Shown here piece after piece: positions 16,631-26,203 of a stretch of DNA of 64,000 nt. The notes below the pieces were generated by a model. That model was given only the letters and a program-made list of their open reading frames with translations, was not told the origin of the DNA and did not search any database. The translations under genes were made by a program, and so were the position numbers. Every line of letters begins with the position of its first letter. Within the stretch, counting starts at the first letter, position 1. The DNA comes from Pseudanabaena sp. PCC 7367 (GTDB taxonomy: Bacteria; Cyanobacteriota; Cyanobacteriia; Pseudanabaenales; Pseudanabaenaceae): the NCBI RefSeq assembly GCF_000317065.1, contig NC_019701.1:3420001-3484000 (forward strand). Reading direction: 5' to 3'.

Positions 16631-17248
16631 TTAGGCAGGTTCATCAAAATGCTTGGCCTGGAATATGCCAATATACTCATCTCCAGCCCTCTTGGGGATT
16701 GAGTTAGCTGCCGGGGTGAAGGAAAGCTGCTCAAAACTACTGGCCATAAGTTGACTTAGCTCAGCGATCGAACCGCCATAGGGAGGTCCACCAGGGCGAT
16801 CGTGGAGCCAGAATAAACCAATTAGCTTGCCTTGGGGTTTAAGTAGCGATCGTACTGCCTTGACATAGTCTGACCTCTGGCTAGGCGCGATCGCACAAAA
16901 AAAAGTATGTTCAATCACATAGTCAAACTGCCCCATTAGTTCTGGTTCCAGGTTAAAAATATCCCGTTGCAAGAAATCAGCTTCAAGCCCCAACTGCTTT
17001 GCTTGCTGCTGGGCAAAGTCGATCGCGCTGGGGGCAAAATCCAACCCTGTTACCGTAAATCCATGCTGCGCAAATAAAAGGGCATCATGGCCATTGCCAC
17101 AACCTAAAACCACTGCCCTGCCGGGTTCCAGGCTCGAATCATGCTCAAGCAAACTGACTAGTGGTGGTGCAGGCTGCCCCATATCCCAACCTGTAGTCCC
17201 GACTTGGTAGCGATTTTCCCAGGACTGCCAATCGAGTATTTCTGACAT
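16631..17248 (-). CDS. TPMT-like SAM methyltransferase
   Basis: A 205-residue protein of the thiopurine methyltransferase superfamily. It starts WENRYQVGTTGWDMGQPAPP (about residues 10-29), the family's N-terminal signature. SAM motif I is AVVLGCGNGHDA (about 45-56), with an acidic residue in VTGLDFAPSAID. YVIEHTFFCAI and GLFWLHDRPGGPPYG follow. In bacteria such proteins methylate thiols, selenium/tellurium compounds or halides. The substrate is unknown. Single gene; a MITE-like element lies about 100 bp upstream of its start. Confidence 0.88.
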   Translation of the reverse strand: MSEILDWQSWENRYQVGTTGWDMGQPAPPLVSLLEHDSSLEPGRAVVLGCGNGHDALLFAQHGFTVTGLDFAPSAIDFAQQQAKQLGLEADFLQRDIFNLEPELMGQFDYVIEHTFFCAIAPSQRSDYVKAVRSLLKPQGKLIGLFWLHDRPGGPPYGGSIAELSQLMASSFEQLSFTPAANSIPKRAGDEYIGIFQAKHFDEPA

Positions 17249-17667
17249 GCTCTGATCCTGTTGTTCAAGTTATTGTTTTGCGCTCTGGCAACAGTAACAG
17301 TAATTGAACCACTTTGTGATTATGTACCTCCACTAGGGTTAATTGGTAGTGGTATAGAAGTAAGGAGTTTTAGCAAATGACTCTTAAGTCGATGTGGATA
17401 TTTAACTATCTCCTAAATCCTTACTTGTTCAGCACCACCGATGATTAATTGAAGCTTAGCTCTCTTTTTTAAGCTCTTTCTCAGGCTTTCATGTTTAACT
17501 GATATCTGGCGAAATGGTTAGAGGTTAAACGCGATCGCACAATCCGTAGTTATTGGCGTTGCGTAAATCAATAGAATGATGCTGCTAAGACACAACAAAC
17601 GCAAACAATTTTAAACTTGTCATGACTATGCCGGGTTCAACCATTCATTCCCAAATTTAGCTTTTCT
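17249..17667. other. Divergent spacer carrying a MITE-like element
   Basis: The 419 bp between the TPMT-like gene (-) and pstC (+) contains the element at 17345-17439. The region between the element and pstC should hold the pst promoter. One Pho-box-like octamer, TTTAACCT on the minus strand (about 17521-17528), is present but has no correctly spaced second or third copy. Confidence 0.6.
17345..17439 (-). mobile_element. MITE-like element, copy 1 (95 bp)
   Basis: A non-coding element with imperfect terminal inverted repeats: GGTAGTGGTATAGAAGTAAG at the left and CTTACTTGTTCAGCACCACC at the right. On the minus strand its first 45 bases match the first 45 of the element at 35867-35979 with three mismatches. 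The interiors then diverge, and the far ends agree again. Length is 95 versus 113 bp. No exact target duplication remains; GGTTAATT on the left and a shifted ATTAATTG on the right are only similar. No transposase is encoded. Confidence 0.75.
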
Positions 17668-18729
17668 ATGTCTGAGCCTCCTTTTCCACCATCATCACCA
17701 ATTGAGCCTGTGCTTGAAGCCGAAAATAGCCCGATCGCAAATTTGAGCAGCAATCGCGGTGAGCGAGTCTGGCTGGATCAGGGATTTACTGGTCTGGTCT
17801 GGTTCTTTGCTTTTCTGTCTGTCGCCGTACTGGTTTATATCACTGCGGTAGTTTATGAAGGGGCACAGCCCGCGATCGCTAAATTTGGCCTGGGTTTCCT
17901 GTGGAGCCGAGAATGGAATGTCCCAGAATTACAATTTGGGGCTCTGCCATTTATCTATGGCACCCTGGTTACCTCTGCTTTGGCACTCTTGTTTGCAGTG
18001 CCGCTGGGTGTTTCGGTGGCGATCGTGACCAGTGAGGATTTTTTACCAGAATGGGTAAGGTCGCCAATTGGTTTTGCGGTTGAGTTGATCGCGGCGATCC
18101 CCAGTGTGATTGTGGGTTTATGGGGCATTTTTGTAATGATTCCAGCATTGTTGCCTTTTCAGGTGTGGCTGTTTAATCACTTAAGCTGGATTCCTTTCTT
18201 TAAGGGCGATTGCTTTAGCTACCCCGATGAAACAGGTGCAATGGTTCAAGATTGCTACGAACCGGCGGGGCGATCGCTTCTGGTGGCAGGAATTATTCTT
18301 ACAATTATGATTCTGCCCACGGTGGCCGCCGTCAGCCGTGAAGTTTTACGGGCGATCCCCAAAACCCTGCGCAGTGCTTCGATGTCATTGGGGGCAACTC
18401 GCTGGGAAACAATCTGGCGTGTAATATTACCAACCAGTGCGTCAGGAATTGTGGGTGCTTCGATTCTGGCATTGGGTCGGGCACTGGGCGAAACCATGGC
18501 GGTGACAATGGTGATTGGTAACACTGCCCAAATTACCGAATCGCTGCTGTCACCTGGCTATACAATTCCAGCGGTATTGGCCAACGAGTTTGCGGAAGCC
18601 CTCGATGATGCCCATGTGGGTGCTTTGATGTATTTGGCACTGGTTTTGTTTGTGGTGACGCTGGTGGTGAATTTAATCGCCACTTTTGTAGTTAAGCTGG
18701 TGGCCACTGGTGTAGGGGATGGGGATTAG
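17668..18729 (+). CDS. pstC: Phosphate ABC transporter permease PstC
   Basis: A 353-residue inner-membrane permease of the high-affinity phosphate importer. There are about six helices, with the EAA-type cytoplasmic loop around SLGATRWETIWRVILPTSASG (a pattern; about residues 234-254) that docks on PstB. The first 35 residues are a Pro/Glu-rich cytoplasmic extension. Between helices, near residues 176-202, is a polar loop with two cysteines (about 182 and 196) that is longer than in E. coli PstC. The unit continues with pstA after 195 bp and then pstB. No pstS lies in the window. Confidence 0.94.
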   Translation: MSEPPFPPSSPIEPVLEAENSPIANLSSNRGERVWLDQGFTGLVWFFAFLSVAVLVYITAVVYEGAQPAIAKFGLGFLWSREWNVPELQFGALPFIYGTLVTSALALLFAVPLGVSVAIVTSEDFLPEWVRSPIGFAVELIAAIPSVIVGLWGIFVMIPALLPFQVWLFNHLSWIPFFKGDCFSYPDETGAMVQDCYEPAGRSLLVAGIILTIMILPTVAAVSREVLRAIPKTLRSASMSLGATRWETIWRVILPTSASGIVGASILALGRALGETMAVTMVIGNTAQITESLLSPGYTIPAVLANEFAEALDDAHVGALMYLALVLFVVTLVVNLIATFVVKLVATGVGDGD

Positions 18730-18924
18730 AGATTCACAGCGATCGAAGTTAAGCCGGATCGTTATCAAATTCTAATTGCGTTGGCCTCTAAGTCATCTAA
18801 ATGCAACAGATATAAATTCAGTAAGTTTGTTCTCGTTGTCTAATTGTCTAAAGTATTTCCATTTGCTTAGCCCCAAACCGTTGCAAAACTAATACCCCTC
18901 AATCAAAAATATCGATCAGAAATT

Positions 18925-19884
18925 ATGACTGCCAGCCAGTTTCCCAACCAGGAAAATATCACCGATTTAGATCTTACTGATGATTGTTTAGATCGCCCTT
19001 TGTCCTGGCAGCGCACCGCGTTTAGCTATGTCAACACCACGATCGCTTTTTTATTCTCCATCCTGGCCGTGATTCCCCTGGCATCGCTATTATTTGAAAT
19101 TTTGCGACGGGGAGCAGCGGGACTAAACTGGGATATTTTTGTGCACACTCCCGCTCCCGTGGGCACTGGCGATCCCACCGGGTTCATCAATGCGATCGTT
19201 GGCACGATGGTGATGGTGGCGATCGCGGCAATTATTAGCGTGCCGATCGGTATACTAACTGGCGTATTCCTGGCAGAATTTGGCCGTGGTTCCAGGTTAG
19301 GCGAATTTATCCGCTTTACCACTGTGGTACTAAGTAGTATCCCTTCGATTATTGCTGGCGTATTTGCCTATCGGATCATTGTGCGCGGCTCGATCAGCCT
19401 ATTTGGTTTTACGATCGCTGGATTTTCTGCCCTGGCTGGTGGCGTGGCGCTAGGCGTAATCATGCTGCCGATCGTGGCATTGACCACTACTGAGGCGCTT
19501 AAACTAGTTCCCAATTCCTATCGCCTGGGCTCGGCTGGCTTAGGTGCGGGAAGATTTCAAACTATTTTTCGGATTGTGATCCCCAATGCCCTACCAGCGA
19601 TCACCACGGGGATTTTGCTAGCGGTGGCGCGTGCTGCCGGTGAAACCGCACCCTTAATTTTCACTGCCCTATCCAGTCAGTTTTGGGCCGATTGGAGCAG
19701 TCCCCCAGATTGGTTCAACAACAATCCCAATCCTTCTTTGTCGGTTTACATCTATGAATTTTCTACCTCTTCGTTCAAGGAAGAAAACCAGCTAGCTTGG
19801 ACTGCTGCCGTTGTCTTAGTAGCATTAGTATTAGTCATCAATATTCTCGCGCGCCTGATTACCCGTAAACGCACCAGGAGTTAA
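18925..19884 (+). CDS. pstA: Phosphate ABC transporter permease PstA
   Basis: A 319-residue partner permease of PstC with about six helices. The conserved cytoplasmic loop is [19 protein letters not shown] (about residues 207-225), and [15 protein letters not shown] (about 236-250) is typical of PstA. The N-terminal 30 residues are acidic and cytoplasmic. ATG at 18925; the 195-bp gap from pstC is long for an operon and shows no hairpin. pstB follows after 11 bp, so these two are certainly co-transcribed. Confidence 0.94.
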   Translation: MTASQFPNQENITDLDLTDDCLDRPLSWQRTAFSYVNTTIAFLFSILAVIPLASLLFEILRRGAAGLNWDIFVHTPAPVGTGDPTGFINAIVGTMVMVAIAAIISVPIGILTGVFLAEFGRGSRLGEFIRFTTVVLSSIPSIIAGVFAYRIIVRGSISLFGFTIAGFSALAGGVALGVIMLPIVALTTTEALKLVPNSYRLGSAGLGAGRFQTIFRIVIPNALPAITTGILLAVARAAGETAPLIFTALSSQFWADWSSPPDWFNNNPNPSLSVYIYEFSTSSFKEENQLAWTAAVVLVALVLVINILARLITRKRTRS

Positions 19885-19895
19885 ATAAACCAGCC

Positions 19896-20717
19896 ATGCC
19901 GTCTGAAGAAATGATCGAAGTTAAAAATTCTGCCACAGCCACTAAGCATATGCCGGCGATCGCGGCCAGTGATGTCAGCTTCTACTATGGCAAAAAGAAA
20001 GTGCTAGAGGCAGTTGATATGGAAATTTTGCCCAATCAGGTCACGGCTATGATCGGCCCATCTGGTTGTGGTAAGTCTACTTTTTTGAAGGCGATCAATC
20101 GAATTGGTGAACTTGAGGGTAAGGTCAAGGTTACAGGCAGGATCAAATTTTTTGGTCAGGATATCTATGCCAAAACGGTGAATTTAAATCGCCTAAGGCG
20201 GCAGATCGGCATGGTGTTCCAACGCCCTAATCCTTTCCCCAGTAGTATTTATGACAATGCGGCCTATGGGGTGCGGGTGTTTGGCGGCAAGCGCAAGGCA
20301 GAACTAGACCAGATTGTCGAGCATTCATTGCGATCGGCGGTGTTGTGGGATGAGGTAAAAGACGATCTCAAAAAATCGGCGCTAGGTCTATCCGGTGGCC
20401 AGCAGCAGCGGCTATGTATTGCCAGGGCGTTGGCGGTGAATCCAAAGGTGTTGCTGATGGATGAGCCATGCTCGGCGCTTGATCCAATTTCCACGATGAA
20501 GATCGAGGAGTTGATCCATAGCCTACGTGGCCAGTTGACGATCGTGATTGTTACCCACAATATGCAACAGGCTTCGCGGGTATCTGACTATACTGCTTTT
20601 TTCAATACCGATGAGAGCCGGATTGGGCGAGTAGTTGAATTTGCCACCACGGGAAATCTATTTAGCGATCCCCAGCAAAAGGAAACCAGGGATTATGTGA
20701 CTGGACGGTTTGGTTAA
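19896..20717 (+). CDS. pstB: Phosphate ABC transporter ATP-binding protein PstB
   Basis: A 273-residue ATPase. Walker [10 protein letters not shown] (about residues 52-60), Q-loop [11 protein letters not shown] signature LSGGQQQR (about 166-173), Walker [14 protein letters not shown] and switch His in VTHNMQQ are all intact. The PNPFP sequence after the Q-loop is diagnostic of PstB. The N-terminal 20 residues are a non-conserved extension, and the internal ATG at about 19911 is an alternative start. It is convergent with chlD, with only 21 bp between the stops and no clear terminator. Confidence 0.95.
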   Translation: MPSEEMIEVKNSATATKHMPAIAASDVSFYYGKKKVLEAVDMEILPNQVTAMIGPSGCGKSTFLKAINRIGELEGKVKVTGRIKFFGQDIYAKTVNLNRLRRQIGMVFQRPNPFPSSIYDNAAYGVRVFGGKRKAELDQIVEHSLRSAVLWDEVKDDLKKSALGLSGGQQQRLCIARALAVNPKVLLMDEPCSALDPISTMKIEELIHSLRGQLTIVIVTHNMQQASRVSDYTAFFNTDESRIGRVVEFATTGNLFSDPQQKETRDYVTGRFG

Positions 20718-20738
20718 ATTTGTTTGTTTTGTGATTAT

Positions 20739-22790
20739 TTAGCGGCGCAGATCACCGATCGCATTGCGGGTCACATTGGTGATCGCCTCATCGGTGGCTT
20801 TGGGCAGGTGATAATAAGTCCCCATTGCCGCATTGGCTAATTCCTTCGCAAACCCAGTGGAGACAAACTTGTTCTCGGTATCGATCACCAGCAACGACAA
20901 CCCCAAACCGCGAATTTTTTTAGCAATATCCAGTAGTTCTTCCTTGATGTTGGGTTTATGTTCTGGATCGATCGTTTCACCCAGCGATCGCGCCAGGGAA
21001 ATATTACCCCGCCCATCGGTGATCGCCACGATCATCACCTGACCCACGTCACCGGATTGCTGCGCATTGATGCCAACTCGCACCGCCTGGGTTAGACCAT
21101 GCGCCAAAGGCGATCCACCGCCACAGGGCAACTGATCTAAGCGTTTTCGAGCCGCCTCGATCGATCGGGTTGGCGGTAACAATACGTCGGCCTGTTCACC
21201 GCGAAATGGAATTAATGACACCTGATCGCGGCTTTGATAGGCTTCGGTGAGTAATCGCAGCACAGAGCCCTTAGCCGATTGCATCCGATTCAACGCCATT
21301 GAACCAGAGGCATCCACCACAAACACAATCAAAGCGCCGGCTTTCCTGGCCATCAACTTCGATCGCATATCATAACTTTCCACAATTACCTTGCGCTTGG
21401 GGTTACGCAGTCGTCTGGCCTTTTGGAATGGCGCACAAGCTCGCAGCGTGGCATCAACCGCAATCCGATCGCCCTTGCCCTGGGGCAGCACTGGCTTGAT
21501 ATAGCGACCCCGCTCCTGGGAGTAAATTAAATTCCGCGATCCCGATCGCCCCTGCTTCCGCATCATCTGGGCAAAATACATCACCGATGGATCAAGGATC
21601 ACGCCTTCTGGATCAAATACAAATTCCTCTGGGATACTGGGTGGCTCCTGGGTTTCTTCCGGCTCATCCTCTGGATCATCTTCCTTATCCTCGTCGTCCG
21701 GTGATTGCTGCTGCTCCGAGTTATCTGGCGGCGGTGGCGGCGGCGGCGCATCAGGGGGCTGGAGCACGGTCGATCGCGGCACAATTACCAACTCCACCGC
21801 GATCCGCAGATCATCTGCATTTAATTCGGTGCGACTATCAAGGGCAGCATGGGCTTTGGCTACCCGCAGCGCAAATAATTCGGCTCGATGTCCCTGCACC
21901 CCACCGCGCAGGGCTTCCGCCACCAGATAGCGCACCTGATCTGGCTTGGCAGTCACATCCTTAAGCCATTCCCTGGCCAAAATAATCTGAGTGCGCAGGT
22001 TCTCAATATTCTCGCTATATTGGGCTAAAAAATTAGCGGGTGAATTAGCATAGCCGATCGCCAGATTTACGGCTTCGACCCGATCGTCTAGTCCCAAGAC
22101 TGAATCAGCGGACAGGGTGATCGCAATGCGATCGAGGAGATGATCGCTAAGGTTGCCCTCTTCTGGGTTGTAGGTGGCAATCAGCAACGGTTGACAGGGA
22201 TGCTGAAAACTAATTCCCTCCCGCTCGATCTGGTTATAGCCATTGGATAGCACCGCCAGGAGCAGGTTAGTGATCTGCGGATCAAGGAGATTAATCTCGT
22301 CAATGTACAACACGCCGCGATGGGCTTCGGCCAGCAAGCCAGGTTGAAATACTGTTTGACCCTGCTGCACCGATTTGCTCACATCCACTGAACCCAGCAG
22401 CCGATCCTCGGTAATGCTGAGGGGGATTTGTACAAATGGGGCGGGGATTACTCTTCTCTCTATGCTTGGCAAGCTACCACTGCCATTGCTTTCACTGGTC
22501 GAGTTATGGGCATTAAGCTGCTTGAGCAAGGCATCATCCCAGATCTCTGGCTGATCGGGATCGCAATTGCTAATTGAACCCACTGCTACTTCGATCGGTG
22601 GCAACAGGGCATGTACGCCCCTGGCCAAAACTGACTTAGCGGTACCACGCCTTCCGGCGATCGCCACACCGCCCAACCCCGGATCGATCGCGGCCAAGAG
22701 CAAAGCAGTTTTGATCGCCTCCTGCCCCACAACAGCGGCAAGGGGGAAAACTAATGGTGCTGAGGGTGAGTTTAGCTCAGTGGTGGTCAT
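20739..22790 (-). CDS. chlD: Magnesium chelatase subunit D
   Basis: A 683-residue subunit of the ATP-dependent Mg-chelatase (ChlD-ChlI-ChlH) that inserts Mg2+ into protoporphyrin IX, the first committed step of chlorophyll synthesis. It has an N-terminal AAA+ module ([10 protein letters not shown]-loop [13 protein letters not shown], then YIDEINLLD). A Pro-rich and acidic linker follows (about residues 345-395). The C-terminal von Willebrand A domain has MIDAS motif DASGSM (about 493-498). ChlI lacks the vWA part, so this is ChlD. No other chlorophyll genes are adjacent. Confidence 0.95.
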   Translation of the reverse strand: MTTTELNSPSAPLVFPLAAVVGQEAIKTALLLAAIDPGLGGVAIAGRRGTAKSVLARGVHALLPPIEVAVGSISNCDPDQPEIWDDALLKQLNAHNSTSESNGSGSLPSIERRVIPAPFVQIPLSITEDRLLGSVDVSKSVQQGQTVFQPGLLAEAHRGVLYIDEINLLDPQITNLLLAVLSNGYNQIEREGISFQHPCQPLLIATYNPEEGNLSDHLLDRIAITLSADSVLGLDDRVEAVNLAIGYANSPANFLAQYSENIENLRTQIILAREWLKDVTAKPDQVRYLVAEALRGGVQGHRAELFALRVAKAHAALDSRTELNADDLRIAVELVIVPRSTVLQPPDAPPPPPPPDNSEQQQSPDDEDKEDDPEDEPEETQEPPSIPEEFVFDPEGVILDPSVMYFAQMMRKQGRSGSRNLIYSQERGRYIKPVLPQGKGDRIAVDATLRACAPFQKARRLRNPKRKVIVESYDMRSKLMARKAGALIVFVVDASGSMALNRMQSAKGSVLRLLTEAYQSRDQVSLIPFRGEQADVLLPPTRSIEAARKRLDQLPCGGGSPLAHGLTQAVRVGINAQQSGDVGQVMIVAITDGRGNISLARSLGETIDPEHKPNIKEELLDIAKKIRGLGLSLLVIDTENKFVSTGFAKELANAAMGTYYHLPKATDEAITNVTRNAIGDLRR

Positions 22791-22959
22791 CGCTTAAGCA
22801 AATCAGTCGTTAGAGGTGCTTATCTAGAATAACCCACCTGGCCACCTGAGAGCCAAATCAAACTAAGTCAGACTTGGTGATCTAATCAATCTACATGAAT
22901 TACAGTCTGCAATTAATTACTATGAATGAAAGCCTGCCCACTTTCTACTTACTAGGCTT

Positions 22960-23853
22960 TTATTGACTGGCAGTAGGATCCATTTGCAAAAGCACCGGCA
23001 AATCACCATTACCACCCCCCAGAATAATCACCTTAGAATTAGGCGATTCGGCCAATTTTTCAGTCGCTTCGATCGACTTCAGTTGCAAAATCTCCGCCGT
23101 CAAGCCCTCCGCCAGGATCGTTTGGGAGTCAGCGATCCCCTTCGATTCAATGCGTTTGCGCTCCGCTTCTTGTTCTTCCCGCTCCAGCACAAACACCATT
23201 TGTTTGCTCTCTTGCTCCGCCTTTAATTTCTGTTGGATCGCCGCCTGCATTGTTTCTGGTAGCACCACTTCCCGCAGCAATACTTCTTCCACATCAAAGC
23301 CCAATGGCTCAATTTGCTCCCGCAGGCGAGTACGAATCTTATTACCCACTTCCAAGCGTTTCTCGGAATAAATCGCTTCGATCGGATAACCAGAGGTAAT
23401 TTCGCGCACGGTCGATCGAATCCGAGGGATCACAATCTGGCTCTCATCGGTGCCAATCCTTTCGTATACCTCAACCACTTTGCTCGGTTCCAGTTGATAT
23501 TGAATACTCACATCAATATTAAAGGCCAAGCCCTCTTGGGAAGTAGCTTCGATCGTTTCGGTGATATCCTTCAGCCGGGTCGAGAAATTAATCACATCCG
23601 CCAGGGGATTGATTACATAAAAACCGGGTTCTAGAACTTTTGTGGAAACCCGCCCCTGAAATTCTTCCACCCCCACATTCCCCACTGGCACCACTGTAAT
23701 TGTCCTGAGGAGCTGGACGATCACAGATAATACGCCAACTAGTAGCGACAGAGCCTGGACAATAAAAATAGCGCGGGAATCCTTGAGCTTGTGGGCACTA
23801 AAAAAAGTGAAAACACAAATCAGGGTGACCAGCAGGCTAATAATTGCTCCCAT
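22960..23853 (-). CDS. SPFH/prohibitin-family membrane protein
   Basis: A 297-residue protein with two hydrophobic segments at the N-terminus (about residues 1-20 and 29-48). An SPFH domain follows (TVVPVGNVGVEEFQGRV through IRSTVREITSGYPIEAIYS), then a charged coiled coil (AEQESKQMVFVLEREEQEAE). Prohibitin-like proteins form large membrane rings or microdomains and often modulate FtsH proteases. The C-terminus (KVIILGGGNGDLPVLLQMD) matches the usual prohibitin ending. It lies 75 bp downstream of a coiled-coil protein gene and is probably co-transcribed with it. Confidence 0.9.
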   Translation of the reverse strand: MGAIISLLVTLICVFTFFSAHKLKDSRAIFIVQALSLLVGVLSVIVQLLRTITVVPVGNVGVEEFQGRVSTKVLEPGFYVINPLADVINFSTRLKDITETIEATSQEGLAFNIDVSIQYQLEPSKVVEVYERIGTDESQIVIPRIRSTVREITSGYPIEAIYSEKRLEVGNKIRTRLREQIEPLGFDVEEVLLREVVLPETMQAAIQQKLKAEQESKQMVFVLEREEQEAERKRIESKGIADSQTILAEGLTAEILQLKSIEATEKLAESPNSKVIILGGGNGDLPVLLQMDPTASQ

Positions 23854-23928
23854 ACCTTGGCTCCTTATTGATGTTATTAACCAGAATAAATGGCGATCTA
23901 GCTTATTTGAATTTAGAGCTTACTCAAT

Positions 23929-24846
23929 CTAATCGACCCAGCCAATGTTGGCATCATTGATCTTGGGGGGAGTGCGATTTGGCATGATCGGCCGATTGAG
24001 AATTTCTCTTTCGATCGTGTGGGTGGGGGTGGCTTTAGGTTGTCCTTGGCTCGATGAATTCAGTCTTTTTGGGGTGGGCGATCGCCGCACGATCATCGAA
24101 GATCTTGAGGCTCGATTGGCAGGTTTTGGCCTTGGTGATGCTGCCTGTGCCTGTCTAGGACTAGGATTGCTATTTTTTTGGTTGGCCAATTCAGTAGTCA
24201 ACTTTTGATTTGTCTCAGCCAACTGGATATTTTCTTGCCTGACCCGATCGAGCTCTTCTTTGAGCTTAGAGGCTTGCTCCAGATAGGTTTTAATTTTCTC
24301 AACGTAGTCTTTATATTCCTGTAGCTGTGCTTGCAGTTTATTAACCTGGGTTTGGCGATCGGTTTCGCTCTGTTGCTTGCGATCCAGTTGCACTTGTAGA
24401 TCATCGACTTGAGCGGTGAGCTGTTGCTCTTGCTGCTCATGCTTAGCTTTTACCTGGGTCATGGCAGTTTGAATCTCGGTCAGCATCACTTCTAATTCTG
24501 CCTTAGTGGGGCTACGGCGCTTGGTTTTGTTTTTACGACTGGGTTCTTTTCGCGTTGATTGTGTTGATTGTGCTAATGGCTCTAATGGCTCAGTCGGTAC
24601 AGCTTGTTGGCTGGCCGGATCAGGCTCTGGCATGGTTAGCTCAGCTTGTTTATCTTTAAGATCGATCGACACAGTTGGTATCGCTGCCACAGGGCTGGCA
24701 TTATGTCCATTTTTATTTTTGTGGCTACTATCGCTCATGCTCTGGGGGATTGGCGTAGCTGTTTCAGGTACTAGGCGATCGCCGGTTGAAGCGGTGGCAG
24801 ATGCTTGATCCGACTTAGCAGCTTGAGTTGATTTTGAAGGTGACAT
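23929..24846 (-). CDS. Hypothetical coiled-coil protein with disordered ends
   Basis: A 305-residue soluble protein of unknown function. Residues 1-110 are low complexity (Ser, Thr, Ala, Pro, Gln). Residues about 115-225 form a long heptad coiled coil rich in Gln, Lys, Glu and Leu. Residues 226-305 are a Ser/Pro/Arg-rich basic tail ending NDANIGWVD. The DNA for the N-terminal part carries two adjacent 9-bp duplications (24554-24590). Position upstream of the SPFH gene suggests a membrane-microdomain or scaffold role, but that is guesswork. Confidence 0.65.
   Translation of the reverse strand: MSPSKSTQAAKSDQASATASTGDRLVPETATPIPQSMSDSSHKNKNGHNASPVAAIPTVSIDLKDKQAELTMPEPDPASQQAVPTEPLEPLAQSTQSTRKEPSRKNKTKRRSPTKAELEVMLTEIQTAMTQVKAKHEQQEQQLTAQVDDLQVQLDRKQQSETDRQTQVNKLQAQLQEYKDYVEKIKTYLEQASKLKEELDRVRQENIQLAETNQKLTTELANQKNSNPSPRQAQAASPRPKPANRASRSSMIVRRSPTPKRLNSSSQGQPKATPTHTIEREILNRPIMPNRTPPKINDANIGWVD
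24554..24590. repeat. Two adjacent in-frame 9-bp duplications in the coiled-coil gene
   Basis: GTTGATTGT is duplicated at 24554-24571 and CTAATGGCT at 24573-24590. On the coding strand they give Gln-Ser-Thr and Glu-Pro-Leu repeats. Confidence 0.85.
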
Positions 24847-25084
24847 GACTAACGCATCTTTTATGTATGTCTATCTTACTTGGTTATCCTGACCACAGGG
24901 CGATAACTTTTTGCGATCGGGGCTGGGTTTAGCTATATAAATCCAGGCAGAAAGGAGGTAATCCTTACTGGACAAGAGATGAAGCGAGTTTGATATATTT
25001 TGATATGCCCAACCACCCATCGATCGTAAATTCATATCAATGGGATTAGTTTTGTTTATCTTTTAACTCACTCCGTGATCAACC

Positions 25085-25117
25085 AACAATTAACTAACAA
25101 TTAACTAACAATTAACT
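25085..25117. repeat. 11-bp tandem repeat x3 at the Gfo/Idh stop codon
   Basis: Three perfect copies of AACAATTAACT. The last copy overlaps the stop codon of the minus-strand oxidoreductase gene (25116-25118). Confidence 0.9.
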
Positions 25118-26195
25118 ACCAATCCTCTACTACCACGCTGGAATTTTTGCTGCTTCCGGCCGCGACCACTTCCCGCACATTCAGATCGCAGCTTTGCGAT
25201 TTCCCATCGAGGGCAGTTTGTTCGATCAAGCTGGCCAGGCGTAATGTTTGCAAGGCTTGAAAACCACCGACCGAAGGCTGTTGACCACCACGCACACAAC
25301 TGACAAAATGTTCTAGCTCGGCATGGAGCGGTTCAATGTTGGTGGTATAAACCTTTTCGATCAAGCCATCCTGACGGTAGAGCACCTGGCCATAGTCGGT
25401 CATATAGTTGGCGGTGGTCTGGCGATGGATCAAAATCTCATGACTCAAGAAATCTGACTCCGTCAGGGAATTTTTACAATGGGCCACAATCCGCCTTTGT
25501 TTGCGATGGGTGATTTTGCTGGCGGTAAGTGTGGCGATCACGCCATTGTCAAAGCCGATCGTGGTGGTGACATAGTCCAAATAGCCAGAATCAGACACCT
25601 GATTACCGTGGGCACTCAGCCGCACCACCTGCTCCGGAACCAGCTCCAGCAGCAAATCAATGTCGTGGATCATCAAGTCAAACACCACCGATACATCATT
25701 GGCGCGGTGGGAATAGGGACTCATCCGGTGGGCTTCCACGGCCAGAATGTCTTCATGTTTTAGCACCTTGGCCAATTCCAGGAAGGCTGGATTAAACCGT
25801 TCAATGTGCCCAACTTGTAAAATGCGATCGCATTCAGCGGCAGTATTAACCAATGATTCAGCTTCAGCGATCGTGGCGGCGATCGGTTTTTCGATTAAAA
25901 CATGCACACCCGCCTTGAGACAGGTTACGCCCACATCATAATGTAACCGCGTAGGCACCGCGATACAGACCGCGTCAACTAGCGGCAACAGCTCATGATA
26001 GTCTTCAAAAAATAACACCCGATGCTTACTGGCAGTATCCAGACCACGATCGACACTGAGATCAGCAACGCCAATCAACTCTACATCCTTGAGCAAACTC
26101 AAAACCCTGGCGTGGTGTTGTCCCATGTTTCCCACACCAATTACACCCATACGGATAGGTTTTGGCTGACTACGATACGGATTCATATCCCTCAC
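25116..26195 (-). CDS. Gfo/Idh/MocA-family oxidoreductase
   Basis: A 359-residue NAD(P)-dependent dehydrogenase. The Rossmann motif is GVIGVGNMGQHHAR (about residues 18-31), and the family signature EKPIAATIAEAE (about 98-109) contains the Glu-Lys-Pro of the active site. The C-terminal alpha/beta domain has HDIDLLLEL (about 176-184), where the catalytic His-Asp pair is expected. Substrates in the family are sugars, inositols or biliverdin; this protein is longer than BvdR and gives no clear hint. Its start is 8 bp after the ppc stop, so it is co-transcribed with ppc. Confidence 0.9.
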   Translation of the reverse strand: MRDMNPYRSQPKPIRMGVIGVGNMGQHHARVLSLLKDVELIGVADLSVDRGLDTASKHRVLFFEDYHELLPLVDAVCIAVPTRLHYDVGVTCLKAGVHVLIEKPIAATIAEAESLVNTAAECDRILQVGHIERFNPAFLELAKVLKHEDILAVEAHRMSPYSHRANDVSVVFDLMIHDIDLLLELVPEQVVRLSAHGNQVSDSGYLDYVTTTIGFDNGVIATLTASKITHRKQRRIVAHCKNSLTESDFLSHEILIHRQTTANYMTDYGQVLYRQDGLIEKVYTTNIEPLHAELEHFVSCVRGGQQPSVGGFQALQTLRLASLIEQTALDGKSQSCDLNVREVVAAGSSKNSSVVVEDW

Positions 26196-26203
26196 ACATC
26201 TTT

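Noticed and set aside
17395-17410. DnaA-box-like TGTGGATA
   Set aside because: Single imperfect copy within the MITE-like element, with no cluster of DnaA boxes and no dnaA or dnaN nearby.
17491-17530. Possible Pho box upstream of pstC
   Set aside because: One TTTAACCT octamer is present on the minus strand, but the expected two or three copies at 11-bp spacing are not.
25085-25117. Tandem repeat as a mini CRISPR or iteron array
   Set aside because: Units are directly abutting with no spacers, and there are no cas, rep or origin features nearby.
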